Below, one piece after another: positions 12,690-13,787 of a stretch of DNA of 13,787 nucleotides (the stretch's first letter is position 1; every line of letters begins with the position of its first letter). Source of the stretch: JAUNKE01 sp041853585 (GTDB taxonomy: Bacteria > Bacillota > Clostridia > Peptostreptococcales > Filifactoraceae). Below the pieces are notes generated by a model. That model did not search any database and had not been told where the DNA came from. It was given only the letters and a program-made list of their open reading frames with translations. Where the stretch lies: contig JBGZSM010000096.1 in assembly GCA_041853585.1 (NCBI GenBank), positions 1 to 13,787 on the forward strand. The letters are read 5' to 3'. The translations under genes were made by a program, and so were the position numbers.

Positions 12690-13532
12690 ATGAATTTTGA
12701 TATTAAAAAGTTTTTGAAGATTAACTTCGGTCTCATATTGCTCACTTGTGGTCTATATTTTTTCTTGCTGCCTTCACGCTTAGTGGTTGGAGGAGTCAGC
12801 GGATTTTCGGTTATTTTGAATCATTACTTTCCACAATTCCCGGTTGGCGCGATTATGTTGGTATGTAATATTATTTTGTTTATTTTAGCATTCATTTTTT
12901 TAGGAAAAGAATTTGGCGGGTATACGATTTATGCAAGTTTGATGCTTTCTGGGATGATAACTTTGATGGAAAAATTGGTACCGATGACGAAACCGATTGT
13001 AGATGATTTATTGATTAACTTGCTGTATGGTATTGTGATTGCCGGAATCGGAATGGGAATCATATTTTATCAGAATGCATCCACGGGTGGAACGGATATT
13101 ATCGCAAAAATTATTAATAAATTTACAGGAATTGACATCGGAAAATCATTGATTGTTGCAGATTTTTTTATTCTTGCCGGAGCGGCGATAACTTTTGGAT
13201 TGCAACTTGGAATGTATGCTTTGCTTGGCATTGTAATCAACTCTGTTGTTATTGACAATCTCATTGCAGGATTTGACAAAAACCTTAACATTGTTATCAA
13301 CAGTAAATTTTACAAGGAAATTAATGAGTATATTATAAAGGAAATCGATAGAGGGACGACACTTTATTATGCGGAAGGTGGTTTTTCAGGGGAAGAAAAG
13401 ATATTGGTAAGCTCTGTTGTGAGCAAAAGCGAATATATTAAAATTAAAAAATTTGCGACGGACTTGGATCCGGAAGTCTTTATGACTTTAAACTTTGTCA
13501 GCGAAGTACATGGCTATGGATTTACTCGATGA
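12690..13532 (+). CDS. YitT family membrane protein with DUF2179 domain
   Basis: This 280-residue protein fits the YitT/DUF161 family: five to six membrane helices (about 10-27, 53-71, 78-95, 107-127, 152-172 and 173-195), with the family signatures Pro-Ser-Arg-Leu-Val-Val-Gly-Gly-Val-Ser-Gly (28-38) and Ala-Ser-Thr-Gly-Gly-Thr-Asp-Ile-Ile-Ala (130-139). A cytosolic DUF2179 domain follows (about 205-278, with Arg-Gly-Thr-Thr, Gly-Phe-Ser-Gly-Glu-Glu-Lys, Asp-Pro-Glu-Val-Phe, and Glu-Val-His-Gly-Tyr-Gly-Phe at the end). Members are common in Bacillota, often in several copies, but the transported substrate is not established. The TGGAGG site lies 6 bases before ATG 12690. It has its own strong promoter and so is probably not part of the ATPase operon. 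No clear terminator follows before the insertion sequence at 13624. Confidence 0.92.
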   Translation: MNFDIKKFLKINFGLILLTCGLYFFLLPSRLVVGGVSGFSVILNHYFPQFPVGAIMLVCNIILFILAFIFLGKEFGGYTIYASLMLSGMITLMEKLVPMTKPIVDDLLINLLYGIVIAGIGMGIIFYQNASTGGTDIIAKIINKFTGIDIGKSLIVADFFILAGAAITFGLQLGMYALLGIVINSVVIDNLIAGFDKNLNIVINSKFYKEINEYIIKEIDRGTTLYYAEGGFSGEEKILVSSVVSKSEYIKIKKFATDLDPEVFMTLNFVSEVHGYGFTR

Positions 13533-13646
13533 TTTACGCATTGTAATATCAGCGATTGAAATTCGTAATGAATTGCTTTTCGTTGTGATAAAATGATTTT
13601 GAAATTGAGATTTCGATTCGTATGGGGCTGTTGCAAAATAGCCCCT

Positions 13647-13685
13647 AAAAAAATGGCAAACTCATAAGAGCAAGCCATTTTTTTT
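13647..13685 (+). terminator. Guard hairpin at the insertion-sequence end
   Basis: AAAAAAATGGC (13647-13657) pairs perfectly with GCCATTTTTTT starting at 13674, giving an 11-bp stem with a 16-base loop and a T-run. It would end transcripts entering the element from outside, including yitT read-through, and thus limit transposase expression, as many insertion sequences do. Confidence 0.65.
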
Positions 13686-13687
13686 GA

Positions 13688-13693
13688 TATAAT
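13688..13693 (+). promoter_or_regulatory. -10 box of the transposase promoter
   Basis: A perfect TATAAT (13688-13693) lies only 6 bases before the ATG at 13700. I see no good -35 box 17 bases upstream, where the guard hairpin loop lies. If used, the RNA would start at or next to the ATG, giving a leaderless or near-leaderless message without a ribosome binding site. Confidence 0.45.
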
Positions 13694-13699
13694 ATTTTT

Positions 13700-13787
13700 A
13701 TGAACAACTATATCAAGAATAAGCTTACACTAAATCGTCGTGTTTTGCAACTAAAAATGAACATAAATGTAGATATTTCTTTTCAGG
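13700..13787 (+). CDS. IS1182-like transposase, N-terminal 29 residues (3' end outside window)
   Basis: The visible product begins Met-Asn-Asn-Tyr-Ile-Lys-Asn-Lys-Leu-Thr-Leu-Asn-Arg-Arg-Val-Leu-Gln-Leu-Lys and runs off the edge. Short N-termini ending in a Leu-x-Leu turn before a DDE domain are usual for IS1182-family transposases, but too little is visible to show any catalytic residue. The assignment rests mainly on the GGGGCTGTTGC element end 76 bases upstream and the fitting orientation. No ribosome binding site is seen, and the -10 box lies just before the ATG. Confidence 0.6.
   Translation, partial: MNNYIKNKLTLNRRVLQLKMNINVDISFQ

Larger units (their letters stand above)
13624..13787 (+). 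mobile_element. Left end of an IS1182-like insertion sequence
   Basis: From 13624 the sequence reads GGGGCTGTTGCAAAATAGCC, whose ends GGGGCT (13624-13629) and AGCCCC (13640-13645) are inverted. This GGGGCTGTTGCAAAAT end is, from memory, typical of IS1182-family elements in Gram-positive bacteria. A transposase gene starts at 13700 in the right direction. The element runs off the right edge, so its length, other end and target duplication cannot be seen. Confidence 0.75.

Noticed and set aside
1..13787. CRISPR array, tRNA or rRNA genes
   Set aside because: No regularly spaced direct repeats of CRISPR type and no tRNA or rRNA sequence features were seen on either strand.

Overview
The window reads as chromosomal DNA of a low-GC, strictly anaerobic Gram-positive bacterium (Bacillota, probably class Clostridia or Tissierellia). 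This is inferred from the AT-rich sequence, strong AGGAGG-type ribosome binding sites, a PerR/Fur regulator next to rubrerythrin, a Gly-Ala-type clostridial FolD, DUF951, DUF3343 and YitT proteins, and IS30/IS1182-like insertion sequences. The species cannot be named from the sequence alone.

Bases 1-3475 hold a tightly packed plus-strand cassette. It starts with the C-terminal part of a conserved hypothetical protein that runs off the left edge. Next come an ADP-ribosylglycohydrolase with an intact metal site and two tandem paralogous proteins of exactly 305 residues each, with no known function. The first three genes overlap at their ends, so the cassette is probably co-transcribed and translationally coupled. 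It is the accessory part of the window and the best candidate for an undescribed system. Directly after it lies a decayed IS30-family element (about 3550-4187), whose transposase has lost its N-terminus and, apparently by internal deletion, the first catalytic Asp.

Bases 4200-5580 hold an oxidative-stress module. A PerR-like regulator with all metal-sensing residues is preceded by a TTGACA promoter, a 21-bp operator-like palindrome and an 18-bp perfect inverted repeat. Rubrerythrin, the likely regulated peroxidase, follows 47 bp downstream. A two-way terminator at 5540-5571 separates it from the convergent minus-strand genes.

Bases 5683-9717 are all minus strand. Reading in the direction of transcription: DUF3343 and DUF951 (sharing one base), a YcxB-like membrane protein, a divergent FolD, a patatin-like phospholipase and the lipoprotein ApbE. 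The last three are spaced by 9-14 bp. FolD lacks the Lys and Gln normally needed for the cyclohydrolase step.

Bases 10203-13532 are plus strand. A short YtxH/DUF6110-like protein sits one base from a P1B-type metal ATPase with an unusual Tyr-Ser-Cys in place of Cys-Pro-Cys. Upstream is a leader with 19-bp-periodic repeats. After a strong extended -10 promoter and a hairpin leader comes a YitT-family membrane protein. At the right edge begins an IS1182-like insertion sequence, with its terminal inverted repeat, a guard hairpin and the first 29 codons of its transposase.
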